Source: Nereocystis luetkeana (Eukaryota; Sar; Phaeophyceae; Laminariales; Laminariaceae). Taken from it: a stretch of DNA of 64,000 nucleotides. Position numbers and translations under genes: made by a program. Shown in pieces: positions 11,985 through 23,568 of this stretch. How positions within the stretch are numbered: position 1 is the first letter of the stretch; each line of letters starts with the position of its first letter. The notes under the pieces were generated by a model. That model did no database searches. It was not told where the DNA came from and was given only the letters and a program-made list of their open reading frames with translations. The DNA is taken from assembly GCA_031213475.1 (NCBI GenBank), contig JARUPZ010000002.1:7318730-7382729 (forward strand), read 5' to 3'.

Positions 11985-12610
11985 TCCCAAAAATACGCTC
12001 TCCCAAACATGGGGACAAGTATTCGTTACTTCTGGACAAATACCCTCTCCAACAAATGGGGCAAGTATTCGTCCTACCTATGGACGAAATACCCTCTTCA
12101 AATCATGGATCAAGTACTCGTCGCATCGACGAATACCTTCCCCAAAACATGGATCAAGTATCCGTCCCATGGACAAATACCCTCTTCAAATCACGGGGCT
12201 AGTATTTGTCCTAGGGACGAATAACCTCTCCGATAAATACCCTCTCCGACAAATGGGGCAAGTCGTCCTACATATGGACGAAATACCCTCTTCAAATCAT
12301 GGATCAAGTATTCGTCGCATCCACGAATACCTTCCCCAAAACATGGATCAAGTATTTGTCCCATGGACAAATACCCTCTTCAAATCACTGGGCTAGTATT
12401 TGTCCTAGGGATGAATACCCTCTCCAAATAATGGGGCAAGTATTCGTCCTACATATGGACGAAACACCCTCTTTAAAACATGGATCAAGTATTCGTCGCA
12501 TCGACGAATACCTTCCCCAAAACATGGATCAAGTATTTGTCCCATGGACGAATACCCTCTTCAAATAATGGGGCAAGTATTTGTCCACAGACGAATAACG
12601 TCTCAGAAAC
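11985..12610. repeat. higher-order minisatellite, 44-49 bp monomers
   Basis: Monomers of the form ATGGATCAAGTATTCGTC followed by GACGAATACC and CCTCTTCAAATC. Four monomer variants repeat as a block: TCCTACATATGG, TCGCATCGACG, CCCATGGAC and TCCTAGGGACG types. Blocks start near 12056, 12252 and 12429. Frames across it read a repetitive peptide and are not called genes. Confidence 0.8.
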
Positions 12611-12619
12611 GTGGGGCGA

Positions 12620-14260
12620 ATACTTGTTGGTGATAAGAAAGGTCGGTCTACGAATTATCCCACGAAAATTCCCTGTACACGAATATAACCGATGCGTATG
12701 ATCGCCATAAATATTGCGGGGTACCTGGTATTAATAGTATCATCAGCATCATTATTCGTTGATCTATTATCAAGAACAAGATCACCACGTACGTACGTAC
12801 GTACGTCCAGCGTTAAATGCATAATATAATTCGAGTGTAGCGACTGTACATTTTGGCCGGTATTTTGTTCGTGTTATCCCCACAGCAGTCATCATCACCT
12901 CGTGCATCGCGTGATCGTCGTTGGCCGTTTGTGAAACCATTGGCTAGCGGTACACAACTACGCCGACAACTCTCATCACGTCGCATTTCTGTGTGTCATC
13001 TAGGCCACACTCCTTTCTTCCTCCTGCTTGCATTATCTAGCTCATGTATACACCATTCCTGCGTCCTGTATGAAGTGTTCTCTATTAATAGTGTCCAACG
13101 CCACCGTTGCCGAGGACGAATACAGAAACTACAGCAGTCTACGAATAGTGTTGTCTGAAGTGCTGCCAGCATCCGCTGAAGAGCGAAAGCGAGAAATGTT
13201 CCCGAGGCGTAGGCGCGTGGACAGGGAGGTTCATATTAAAACCAAACTAGGTTGGTTGTTGTCGCTTGGTCCTGCTCGGATTGGCAGTTTTCGCAATCGA
13301 ATTCTAACCTTAGCCCTAGCACCGATCACCACCACCACCACCACCACCACCAGCCACCCCGATCGCCATACACGCACGTTTTAAGGTAAAACCTAGGGAA
13401 CGGCACGGCAACGCGTATCGTTGTCGTGTTCTACAAAAATCGGCCGTCTGAAAAGATCTGCCCGTTCTGGCTTCCGGCACATACCGCGAAAGTAATGCGA
13501 AAAAACATGCACAACGAGGAAGGAGCGCACGAAAAGCGCCTCCCACCCTTGCCTTCCTACCTGAAGAGACCCATACGTGCAGTAATCAACACGCAAGATA
13601 ACACACCCCCTGGGATAAATTTCCCAGATTTTTTTCTCCGAAACAAGGGTGGCTGGCACACACCACCAAAAATGGTGAGAAAAAATCGGATTGGTCCTCG
13701 TCGAGAGATGTTCCGAGAGATGAATCGCACAGGCACATCGCTCGGCGTTTGTGTCCCACTTTGGCCGAGAGTATATTCGCCATTTAAATCCTGATATGAA
13801 TACTAAACGTGTACTATGTTCCCGGTCGGATTGCTGGGGAATTCGTCGGGGGGGGGGGGTGTTATCCTATCACCCTTGTGTAATACGGGATACCGGGTAC
13901 AGGAATGATCGGGCCTGTCGTACCCTCTTGGCGAGAAGGCAAGACGATCACGGTATCCAGTGTCCCACGCGACTACCGTACAGTAACGCGCGAGATAGCA
14001 AGACACCCCCCTCTGGGGGGGCGAAAATTCTGAGCTGGTTTTACTCCGGAAACACGAGAGAGGCAGAGGTGGGCACACGCACAATCAGAGCGATGGTATC
14101 GTTGGAAGTGTGATATATCGTCGAGACCCCCCTTTTGTTATCGATCAGACGCATATTTCGCTCGGCGTTTTTGCACGGTTGTCCCCGTTTTCGAGAAAAT
14201 CAGTTCGGAAATGTGTCCGAGGGGTGTGTGCTAATTTTTTATCACCCGTGTGATACGGTG
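12620..14260. other. no supported gene
   Basis: Contains a CACCAC run (13326-13352). The phrase TCGCTCGGCGTTT recurs at about 13740 and 14160, and a TCACC-CTTGTGTAATACGG-like phrase recurs near 13870 and 14235, so part is an old diverged duplication. Open frames of about 120 codons at 13426-14113 show no known domain. Confidence 0.35.
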
Positions 14261-14267
14261 TACCATC

Positions 14268-14335
14268 ATGGGCGGAATGTAAGGACCGTTTGGCCTTCAC
14301 AATAATGCGAAACGCTCCTTATATTTCCGTCCATA
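14268..14335. mobile_element. short palindromic element (pair with 24396)
   Basis: ATGGGCGGAATGTAAGGACC pairs with the complementary TCCTTATATTTCCGTCCAT after a short loop. A diverged copy at 24396-24466 has GGGAATGTAAAGACCG and CGGTCCTTACCTTTCC. This looks like a tiny hairpin MITE; the target-site duplication is unclear. Confidence 0.5.
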
Positions 14336-14392
14336 CTAGCGGGCAGAAACTGCCGGGAAATGTCAAACAACCAGATTTGATGTTTTTACAGT

Positions 14393-14565
14393 AGGGGTGA
14401 AAGACGTGGCGAGCTCCTGCTTCTCGTGCGCGAGGAGGCCGACCCCTCGTCTTGGCGCTGCTGGTGCTGCTCCGGGCGTCGCGTCCCCCAGCCTCCGGCC
14501 CCGTTCGATCCGGTCCGAGCCTTGGCTATGTTTCCGCCCCTTGACGAGCAGTGGCGGTTTCCCCT
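14393..14565 (+). CDS. candidate exon, weakly SH3-like
   Basis: A GC-rich open stretch after a pyrimidine-rich acceptor (TTTTTACAG at 14391). It reads GELLLLVREEADPSSW followed by Cys/Trp and Pro-rich sequence. The start resembles the central part of an SH3 domain (GELL.V.EE.D..W), but the second half does not fit well. A GT at 14566 would leave a phase that matches the first recognised PX exon at 17159, so it may be an upstream exon of that gene. The donor is weak and the call is tentative. Confidence 0.2.
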
Positions 14566-14780
14566 GTATCTATTTGGGGTTTCAATTTATATAATGGATG
14601 CATGGTACCCCAGGAGTGTATCGATTTTTTTCTGGGGCTCTTCACTGAGGAGCTCCACACCCACAACCCCCCAAAACTGATTTTGAGAAAGCAAAAAGGT
14701 GCAACCCGAGGAGCTATCCCAAATCTAGGTGCATCGCGAATAATGTGGTAAAACCCTAGTGGTATTCCAACGGTATTGGC

Positions 14781-14878
14781 TTAACCCTTTTAGGACCCCA
14801 GTCCGGTTTTGGGGACAAAGTACTTATCATTCGAGTGCTTTGTCCCCACATATGGGACTGCGGTGCTAAAAGGGTTAA
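14781..14878. mobile_element. TTAA-flanked hairpin MITE
   Basis: A 90-bp element (14785-14874) with TTAA on both sides. It starts CCCTTTTAGGACCCCAGTCC and ends with the complementary arm GGGACTGCGGTGCTAAAAGGG. Same family as 7461 and 51735. Confidence 0.75.
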
Positions 14879-14879
14879 G

Positions 14880-17158
14880 GAGCCCCCGTGAGTCAGAAAG
14901 ATTGCCTCATAAGGCAAAAAAGTTCTACCCCTACCCCCTGTCGTCGCACGCCTCATTGGTGTGGTATTGAACTCCCGTACAATGCCCTGGTATCCCGGTA
15001 CTACGGTACATGCTGCGGTAAGACGGTAAAACTATCGTATTTTGGGCCCCCTTCCGCAACATTCTTGGAGCCTCTGCACTGCTGTTGCTCCTAAATCGTT
15101 CTTCTGCCCGGCCTGCGGCATCGTCCGCTGCAGTCAGTCCATCGCCCATCGTCCGTCGCCAATGGGCCGGTACAACGGCGGACGCAACTCTTGAGCCGGT
15201 ACAGGCCTGCCGCATGAGACCCTCCTCGATGCATGACTATTACCTTCTCCCCAACATAAGCCCCCTCCTTAATGCAGTCAAGCAGTATGAGGTCCTCGTC
15301 GTTGTTGTTGTTGTTGTTTGTTGTTGTTCTCACATTAATAACTCTCTGACGAAGGAGTCCGTGGTCACACAAAGGTGCTGGAGCCCTAGGAAGATCCGAA
15401 AAACAAAAAAATCGAAAATTCGGCTGCCTCAAAATACACGAGACGAAAAAAGCGCACACAAGATAAAACCAATGTGCAAAACTGAACTAACATGGCCGCG
15501 GGTATATCCTCTCAACTATAACATAGAAGAGTACCCCCGTTCCCACCACTAACCAACTCGTGGCTGCTGACTACAGCGGATGCTGTCTGAAGTGCTGCCT
15601 GCACCGTACGAAACGCACGGTAGTCGTGAAAACGAAAGAGGAACACACCTGCCTGCTATCTGGAGTGCTGCCAGAGTGAAGACTCGCGGATATGCAGTGA
15701 AAAAAGGAGCAATCGAACCTTACTACCACACGAATATCAACGATCGCCATCTCTTCCTGGACTGTCTGACACAAGAAGGTGCAGCACAGTTATGATACCA
15801 CGTCCCTGATAATTGCGTAGGTTATTCCCCTTGAAGGGTATACAACTCGTTAAACTACAAAGACCAGTGACGACGTTTATAACAAGTACCGGTAGATACT
15901 ATTCTGCCTCGTGAAAAACAATACCAGGAAAAAACAAACTATGACTGCTTCTCTCGTGATGATAGTGTGCGCGCAGATCATGGGTCTCCATGCACCGTCT
16001 TCCTGCCGCTCTTCATGGCCGCATCATCGCCTTGGCCCAATCCACCCGCTCCTTTGCGCGTGCACTCGTTGCCATTCCCTTCCAGTCGTTTCCCTTTCTC
16101 CGTCATCCTGAAAAACAAAATGCTCCTCGCACTTGCGGTTCTGATCTGGAAAATAAAAATTCTCGCGTAGGGGGAGGTCAATCCGTCTCTTCCCCGCACG
16201 TCGACGCTCAGTCTCCCTCCTCCCTCGTCGTCGAATCCAGCCTCCTACCGGCGCAATAGACTGTGCCGTAGTGTGGCCTGTGGTGGCGCCTGCCTCCGCG
16301 CACGGACACCCCGATTGAGCATTGCTGCTCTGCCGCAGCTGCCTAAAAAAGACGCGCGAATCGTAGGTCTCCGTGCCTGACGCACCACGTACGACCCAAC
16401 TCTACTGCCGCCTGAGCCTCGCGGCCACAGGCAGCAGCAAGAAGGTATCACTCCTTGAGGGTGAGTCCGGCCTTACACCCGCCAGAAAGACCTACCCCAC
16501 TCGCTATTAGCCTGATAGGGCATGCCTCGCAGCATTCCTTGCCGAGGCAGCGAGGGGAACGGAAGTATAGGTCCTCGTCGTATCCCAGTCCGATACACGC
16601 ATGACCATCGCATCACGATGCTGGCTGGCACGGCTCTCGTTGGCTGCTCCAGCAGCAAGCAGGTTGTATGATACCTGGTACGTGCGGTACGTCTTTTGGG
16701 ACTTGAGAGGCGAACAGGGATGGGCTTAAAATATAGGCAAATGCAGCAGAAGCATCGGCCGCACGAAGCAACCCGGCGCTGCTGATTTTTGGGGGCGCTA
16801 GAGCTATCAATATTTGTTAATACGTAAGACGACTACACTGCGAGGAGTTGTGCATCGTGCTCGCAGCATGATTTTGTGGTATTGGTGGTACTGCTGCCGT
16901 ACAGATCGCCCTCCCTAGGTTGGTTGGCGACACCGCGCTTCTCTTTTTTTTGTAACTGGGACTGGGTCCCAAGAGGGTTGTAGCAGTTGAGCCAGTACAT
17001 ACCCTATTAATAATGGCCCAAACCCCTAACCCTAACCCCAGCGCTAACCCCTTCTACATGCGGACTCGCGTTGGTGTTGACGTTGGTGGTGCTCTTCTGC
17101 CGCGCCTGCCTGCCTGCCTGCCTGCCTGCCTGTGTTTTTTTGTTTTTGCACTCGAAAG
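14880..17158. other. no supported gene upstream of PX exons
   Basis: The 5' exons of the PX gene are expected here but none was recognised. GC-rich patches (15060-15240, 16000-16260, 16270-16460) have open frames without domains. A GTT run lies at 15300-15318 and a TGCC tetranucleotide run at 17106-17132 just before the first PX exon. Confidence 0.35.
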
Positions 17159-20100
17159 GATCTGGCGCACCTCGCACCGCTATCGCGATTGGTTGGCGCT
17201 CAAGGAACGTCTCCGGAAGGAGTACGGCACTCGCAATCTACCAGATGACAGGATTTTCCCAAAGAAGGAAAACCTGGTGAGTACTGCCACGCCTGTTGGT
17301 GTACTGCTATAGCACAGGCTGTACGTACTTCGCGCACAGGTGTGTATATATATTGTCCGACGCAGCACAAAACACATAATCGCCGATTTTGCTTCGCTGG
17401 TCGTCATGTCTGTCATTTGTTTGGGCTGTACGTAATAGACTCAAAATTGCAACGGTTGGTGGGCCTTTTGTTTTTTTCCAGCCGCACCAAAATGTCATCG
17501 GATTTTACCTCGCGTTACCCCTCCTCCGAACGCCTCCGAAGGCAAACCTCAACCTAGTAGAAATCCGCAAAGAGAGTCGAGTCCGCGCAGGGGTGCGATC
17601 GTTTTCAGGGCTCGATTTTTTTCCAGAACGGGAAGGCCGCTGATACCGAACGAGCTGTTTCCGGAAAGATCTGGCCGAGATCCCTCCCGAAAATGTTATG
17701 CTGTTCGACTTTTAGCGCCCTCTTACCGTTGCCGACAAAATGAGCGCTAACGAAACGATCGCACCCTTCTATGTAAAGTCAGCGGTCTCTATTGGCAACT
17801 GGATCTCTTTTTTGTTGTATTTTGCTGTCGACCTTGAAGTATTTCCCAGTGGAGTTTGCCTGCTACTTTTATCAGGATTAGGGTTAGGGTTACATGTTTG
17901 CGGGCGATCGGCTGAAAATCGCCGGCATTTTCCTTTTTCCTTTTTTTTTTTCCTTTTTTTTTTCGCCCCCACCTGTGATGTTGCCCTTATCCTACCGCCT
18001 GTGTCCACGACTCCTACCCCAGGGCACGGTCATCGTGAATCTGCTGGGATCTTGCCAGGGGTGTCGGGAAGGCGGCCCTGTGGGCGTTGTCGAGGAAAGG
18101 CGCCGCGGGCTACAGGTGAACCCGCCGCCGACTATAACCAGTGCCTACTTTTGCTTTTGTTCCTACGATATGATAGATACCACGGCACCATTCTGGTCGA
18201 GAATATAAAAAGCGTTTTATGTTATTTTCATACTTCAAAATGTGTTTATATTAACCGCCAAGTGTACCTATTAATAGTAACATACCAGGTAGGGTGAAGA
18301 GCTTATGCATTCCTCACCGAAAAAAAAAGTTTTTGACCTGAAACGAAAAGGTCGCATGTCCGCGCAACCCAATGAACAATCATGTGTTTTGCACCTGGTA
18401 TTGACGAGGATTTTACCTGGGTATATGCCATCAGTTAGGCTGTTTCCTATGCGGTTCGATTTCGAGCTTCAGATTTGTGTTTTTCGATCTCAAAAACGAA
18501 TGACCCTGCCTATGCAGTCGAAATATACAAAATCCGACCGGAGAAATTTCGATTTGAGAATGCGATGACCCAAGTCGTCGGATTTTGGCCCATAATCCGA
18601 CGACCTGGGTCATCAGATTTTCAAATCGAAAAATGGCATGCTCTCTAAATTCAAGATGTTATCCATGACAGCAAACAGCAGCAGAAGAACGATCGATGAG
18701 TTGGAAGGTGACAGCGGTATAGCGACGTTGCTTCGCGCCCGACGCTCGGGCGGCGGGCGGCCCGTCCCTCCGTGGCCAAACTACAGTCGCCTGGCGCCGG
18801 CTCGGGCCTAGAGACCAAGAGAAGCGCACTCGGCACGCACCTCTCCGTCGATACGTACGAGTACTCGTAGACTACACTGCTGTACAGCAGCAGCAGTCAG
18901 TCACAAAATGGAACACAAAATACCAAGACAGGTTGGCTCTAGCGCACTCGGCACGACTCTTCGCCGCCAGACCAGAGGCAACCAGCCTTGGCTCGCACAC
19001 TTGGGTCCTACGCGCAGGGCAGCGCACCCAGGGTGTCCCTTCGCGGCGCCAAACCACAAAAACAGCAGTTGGTCTCGGCGTTTGCTCGAATTTCTACACA
19101 CACAATAAATCTGATTTTTCCGCATAGCAAGGCTGTTTCGATTTGCCAACTTCACATATGAAAATGCGATCGGGTCAAAATCTGAAGCTCAAAAATCGAA
19201 CCGCATAGGAAACGGCCTTATGGTAACAAATCAAACGATGTAGAAAAATCCGTATCACGACCTCGTGTGATGTTTTTCTTTTGGGGCATTGCGGGTGGGC
19301 GAGAGCGAGGGAGCGACAAAGAACCCCCGAACCCTTTTTTACTTCTGCTGGAAAAAAAAAAAAAAAAACTACCCTAATTTCAAGTAGTTTGTACATAAAA
19401 AGGGGTTGCAGTACCCAACCCTTTTGGAACTGCAGTCCCATTTTGGGGACAAACCCATTCAATCTCCAAGGAGTTTGTCCCCACAATGGGACTGCGGCAC
19501 TAAAAGGGTCAATTCTATATACATCTGACGTTTACCTCGGCAGCTGACGCTGTGGTTGGCCTCGTGCGCGTGCGTACCGGCCTTGCCTTATGGATCCGAC
19601 CTGCTCATTTTTTCAGGCGTACTTTTCGGAAATTCTGGTCAAGAAGAGACACATCTGGGACGGCAGCGTAGACATGAAGAACTTTTTCTTCCCCGGGCCG
19701 CCGACAAGCTACAGCGCCGCCCTCTCGAGGCGACGGAGCGAGCAGCTCAAGGAGGTGAACTCGACGCAGAAAAAGAAAACTTGGCCGGTAGTACCACACG
19801 TGCCCTGAAGTGTGTAGGTAGAGGTTTAGGCGTTTTTCTCGGGTGGTGGGTAGTGGCTGATGATGATGCGGTTGTGGGTGGTTGCCTCGGCGAGACCCTC
19901 TTTCGTCGCTAGCCGCTTGCGCCCGCGACATTGTTGGGCCTGCGGTAAGTTTTTGTGCTGCAATGATTGATGTCTACCGTTACTAATACTACTACTACTA
20001 CTACTATTACGGGGGACCATAGTTAATAGGACCTATGGTATACACAAACACCTATATATTTGACCATTTTTACTAACAATATTTGGTCCTATTAACTATG

Positions 20101-20880
20101 GTCCCCCGTAATACTACTACTACTACTGCTGCTGCCTGGTACCTGGTGTGTTTCGCACGCATTGTACTCGTGCGAATGGTGGCGTAAGCTGGGCTCAGCA
20201 AATGGCCGCCGCGTTCGTTTTTGTTCCTGCTTTCTGGTCCTTGTTCGTGCCCTCGCTCTTCTCGTCCACCGTGTTCCGATCGATGTGTTATTTCGGGCGC
20301 ACATAATTGTATCCGACGGCAAAAACCGTCGCTCGCTCGCCTCCTCTTTTTATATTTCCTTCTCTTGCTCTACTGCCCCCCCCCCCTCTCTCTCCCCTTT
20401 CTTAAAAACCCCGGCAGGAAAAGTTAAAGGCAAAGGAAGCCGCGGGGTCCGCGGCGTCCCTCATGGCGTCCTCGCTCAAATCCACACTCAGCAGCCTCTT
20501 CGAGTCTTCCCCTACCCCCGCGCCGGCGCCCTCCCCCTCGTGGCGGCAGTCGATTGACGCCGGCTACTCCCCCTCCGCCGCCGGCGCAGCCCGAAGCCCC
20601 TCCGCCGACGATCACGCGTCGGGCGGCGGCGGTGGTGACTTCTCCGCGGTCTCCACGCCTTCGGTGCTGAACCGTCTGTCGGCGAAGATACCGTCTTTCC
20701 GAGACTTCCTGTTCGACGCGGCGGCTTCCCCTTCGCAGCCGCAGACGCCCTCGCAGTCGTCCAGCCGCCACAGCGCTTCGGGCGGCGCGCGGTACAAGCT
20801 GCCGTCCGCTGCCACCACCAACGGGGCGCCGTCGGAGTCGGGCGCAACGGTAAAGTATTTTTTTCAGCCACCTCCTCCAG

Positions 20881-20913
<33 letters not shown>

Positions 20914-21267
20914 CGCCATACCCCTCCAACGTATCAAAACTGAATGAAACATCAGCTTTGATATCGAGCAGTTCGTCAGAGCTCATTTTTGCACGCTGCG
21001 TATGATACTTCGATCGCGCGTACTGTTTGCGGGTTTTATATGAACTCATACGTTTTGTATAGCATATAGACGAGCGTGTGTATGCGCCGCCATTTTTTCG
21101 TATGGAAATAAGCATAAAGTACAGCCGCCGACGTAAGAAAAGCTGTTTCAATAATAAAAATGCCCCTGACGTTTTTTTTTGTTTTCTGCTTTATTTTGCA
21201 GCCACGAACCAAGTCCTATCTGCCCCATAACATGTCTGTTGTTTCGGGTGATTGGTGGGTTGGTTGA
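17159..21267 (+). CDS. PX-domain (sorting-nexin-like) protein, 5' end missing
   Basis: Five exons join in frame: 17159-17276, 18023-18115, 19617-19787, 20418-20849 and 21202-21267 (TGA at 21265-21267). All have AG/GT borders, and after the first all introns are phase 0. Exon 1 carries the PX signature HRYRDW (17175-17192) and FPKK (17256-17267). Exon 2 ends with VVEERRRGLQ (18086-18115), and exon 3 starts AYFSEIL and continues to a DGSVDMKNFF segment: the usual PX C-terminal helices. By family knowledge PX domains bind phosphoinositides through the Arg of the RRY-like motif and nearby basic residues, placing the protein on endosomal or other membranes. Exon 4 is a long disordered Ser/Pro/Ala-rich tail. 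The first exon needs two bases from an upstream exon, so the N-terminus, including the first PX strands, is not located; a weak candidate is at 14393. No BAR domain is visible. Introns carry a Harbinger-like element and two MITEs. Confidence 0.7.
18438..19217. mobile_element. Harbinger-like non-autonomous DNA element (780 bp)
   Basis: Terminal inverted repeats of about 39 bp: left GGCTGTTTCCTATGCGGTTC (continuing GATTTCGAGCTTCAGATTT), right its complement with GGCCGTTTCC at the end. TTA is duplicated on both sides (18435-18437 and 19218-19220). GG(C/G)C ends with a 3-bp TWA duplication are typical of PIF/Harbinger. No transposase frame is present. An inner palindrome at 18563-18613 (GATGACCCAAGTCGTCGGAT and complement) could form a strong hairpin. 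It sits within an intron of the PX gene. Confidence 0.75.
19419..19508. mobile_element. TTAA-type hairpin MITE
   Basis: A 90-bp copy starting CCCTTTTGGAACTGCAGTCC and ending CACTAAAAGGG. The flanks are CCAA and TCAA, which look like decayed TTAA copies. It is intronic in the PX gene. Confidence 0.7.
20010..20108. mobile_element. TA-flanked MITE, copy 2
   Basis: A 99-bp element flanked by TA on both sides, with CGGGGGACCATAGTTAATAG at the left and the exact complement at the right end (CTATTAACTATGGTCCCCCG). It is the best-preserved copy of the family and lies in the intron between PX exons 3 and 4. Confidence 0.8.
20880..20912. repeat. poly-C tract
   Basis: A run of more than 30 C within the last intron of the PX gene, about 30 bp after the donor at 20850. 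Confidence 0.9.
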
Positions 21268-21348
21268 TGAATTTTGCTGCGGTTGGGTGACTGCTTCGCT
21301 GCTGGGGTCTGGTCGTTGGGAGGATTTTCTATCTGTTTGGCTAGCCGA

Positions 21349-21446
21349 TTAACCATTTTAGGACCGCAGTCCCGTTTCTGGGGACAAACTACTTAGAATT
21401 TGACTGGTTCGTCCGCAAAACGGGACTGCAGTCCTAAAAGTGTTAT
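21349..21446. mobile_element. TTAA-type hairpin MITE
   Basis: A 90-bp copy (21353-21442) with TTAA on the left and TTAT on the right. The arms CCATTTTAGGACCGCAGTCC and GGGACTGCAGTCCTAAAAG are complementary. It lies just after the PX gene. Confidence 0.75.
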
Positions 21447-22047
21447 TCGGCTAGCCCAATGGACCGGCTACAATTTCTGCAGGAAGTTAGCCAGGCATTA
21501 TCCGAGCGATCCTTAAAGCGTTATCGTGACGCCAACCTCGAGCAACCTTGGACGTAGACTTTCGTTATTGGGTTCAGTGCAGCGCTCGCCCTGCGCGATT
21601 CATGAATCCGAATTTCTTAGCGTCCGCCGAAACGTGAGTGTTCCCGTTTTTTTGGGGGGCTATAACCGAAAACAGGTACTATACGTGTACGTATACTTGG
21701 CCCGTTTTCGCTCAAAAACAGGTACATACTCAAATCAAGTAAAAACACACACCTCACGAGCCACCCGATTTGGCCGAATGGACATCGTACCTGTTTTTGA
21801 GGAAAAATAACACAAGACGTAACTGAATAAGCCTATATTATGGCTGAGTTTCAACTGACTGTTTCCGGTCGCTTGTTTCGCTTAACCGCTGGCCTTCAGT
21901 GCGCTTTGTGCCTTAATAACATACGTGCGAGCTGCGGTGGCTCCTTCTGTTCTTTGTTTTTTTTTTCCAACCCTTTATTACCTTTCAATGTAATTTTACT
22001 CTTTTCAACCTTTGTGCGCGCGCACCCACCTTGGGTACGTGCGTCTA
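21447..22047. other. no supported gene
   Basis: A small open frame at 21459-21557 (32 codons, starting MDRLQFLQEVSQALSERS) is exon-like and ends near a GT, but no partner exon was found. The remainder is AT-rich. Confidence 0.3.
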
Positions 22048-22398
22048 TTTTATTTTATTTATTTATTTATTTTTTTCTCATCCCATTCATTATCTTCGCA
22101 CATCTTCTTCTCTCTCTCCTTCCAACTCGTAACTCAGATCCGGGGTCACATAGCAGGCTCTTCTCCCCCCTTCCCGCTACGGTACGTGCCTTCATTTTTA
22201 TCGCGAGAAGATTTCAGCATTTTCTTCCCTCGTCGACTCGCATCGAATTGTGTCTACCCACGCTGCAAGGCGCTCTCAACAATTGAATCATTTTTTATTT
22301 TTGCAAATAAAGTCAGAGTCCGACCCACCTGGGGCTCGAACCCAGGACTCAAACAAGTAGAATTCGGGGTTAACCACTTGAACCACCGGGGCGACCGG
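22048..22398 (-). mobile_element. tRNA-derived SINE, copy 2
   Basis: Almost identical to 9186-9534 over more than 300 bp. It has the same tRNA-like head at the high-coordinate end (A box TGGTTCAAGTGG, B box GGTTCGAGCCC) and an A-rich/TAAA-type tail at the low end (22048-22075). High identity between copies suggests recent activity. Confidence 0.8.
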
Positions 22399-23083
22399 CT
22401 ATGCATTCGACCAGTACGATAAACCATGCAACCTATATAGATGTACCTGGTATGACATACCGAGAATTGTGCTGCAGGTATACGCTGAATCCAAAACACA
22501 CGCTTGCGACCAAAACTCTCCTTCTAAGCACCCTGCTCCCGCTTTGACACCCTGACCGCACCCAGACCTGATCCTACCCGGACCTGAGCCGTCCAAACTG
22601 AACCTGGATACAAACGTCGAGGTATTTAATTAGCCGCCGGCAAGTGTCCTTGTGGGTGATTGTGTCAATTGTCCTTAGCAGGATGCGTTCAGGCCAACCA
22701 ATCGCGTGATGGCTCGTGGGATGCGTTTTTGACTCGATTCCAGGATGTACCGGTGTTTGACTCCCGACGGAACGTGTGCACCTGTTTCCGGTTTGTTGCC
22801 CTTTCTTTTTTTGTTTTTGTCTTTCTTCCTGATCGATTCGTTCTTGTTTTTGTCGTTTTTCCTGCTCGTGGACCTATGCTGATACTGCTGTCCTTGCTGT
22901 AGTAGTCATGAGTTTACCTGTTGAACTGCTTGCTGCTGTTGTCGGGAACTATGTGTTGGGCTACTACGTACCTACCAGGTACTGAGTTAAGGCTTCCGTC
23001 GCTCAACAAGTTCTACCTGTAGTAGCCCAATACATGGTTCCTCACTATGTAGTAGCCCAACAGGTGGCTCATGACTATTATTA

Positions 23084-23187
23084 CGGGGGACCATATTAAA
23101 TAGGACCTACGGTATACACAAGAACCTACCGTATGTATTTATCGATTTTTAATGAGGATATTTGGTCCTATTTATTATGGTCCCCCG
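23084..23187. mobile_element. TA-flanked MITE, copy 3
   Basis: A 104-bp copy with CGGGGGACCATATTAAATAG on the left and TATTATGGTCCCCCG on the right, flanked by TA on each side. The arms are more diverged than in copy 2. Confidence 0.75.
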
Positions 23188-23568
23188 TAATAGTAAGTAT
23201 AAGTGCAGTGGCCCCTCTGTGGTGCCGGTTGCCCGCGATTGTAGTGCCTCTGAAATCGCTTGGCACATAGGATCGAACAGTGCGGCAGTGTGCGGAGTAA
23301 TTAGCGTCGGTTGCCGCTACATATAGTGCCGATATTGTTGGCTGGCACACATCATATTGGCACTATGGCGGCAACCGGCATTACCGCATCTCAACAGGTT
23401 GTTCCTGATTTAGTATTTACAGCCCAACAGGTAGAGCATCGTTCCGTTACGACCGACTGATGCATTTTGGGAGAGCATTGGTGACGAGCGAGGTGTGCTG
23501 CGGCATCACCTAAACCGGGCCCACCCAGGCTGTACTCGTGCGCTGGGAACGATAACAACGTTGCTGTG

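Noticed and set aside
11740..12568. Open frames over the 12-kb minisatellite
   Set aside because: The peptide repeats with the DNA unit in several frames, with no start context or domain.
17465..17740. Additional exon of the PX gene after TTTTTTTCCAG
   Set aside because: The frames do not fit the PX fold, while direct joining of 17276 to 18023 continues the domain in phase.
21459..21557. 32-codon plus-strand frame MDRLQFLQEVSQ...
   Set aside because: Too short, with no partner exon or homologue recognised.
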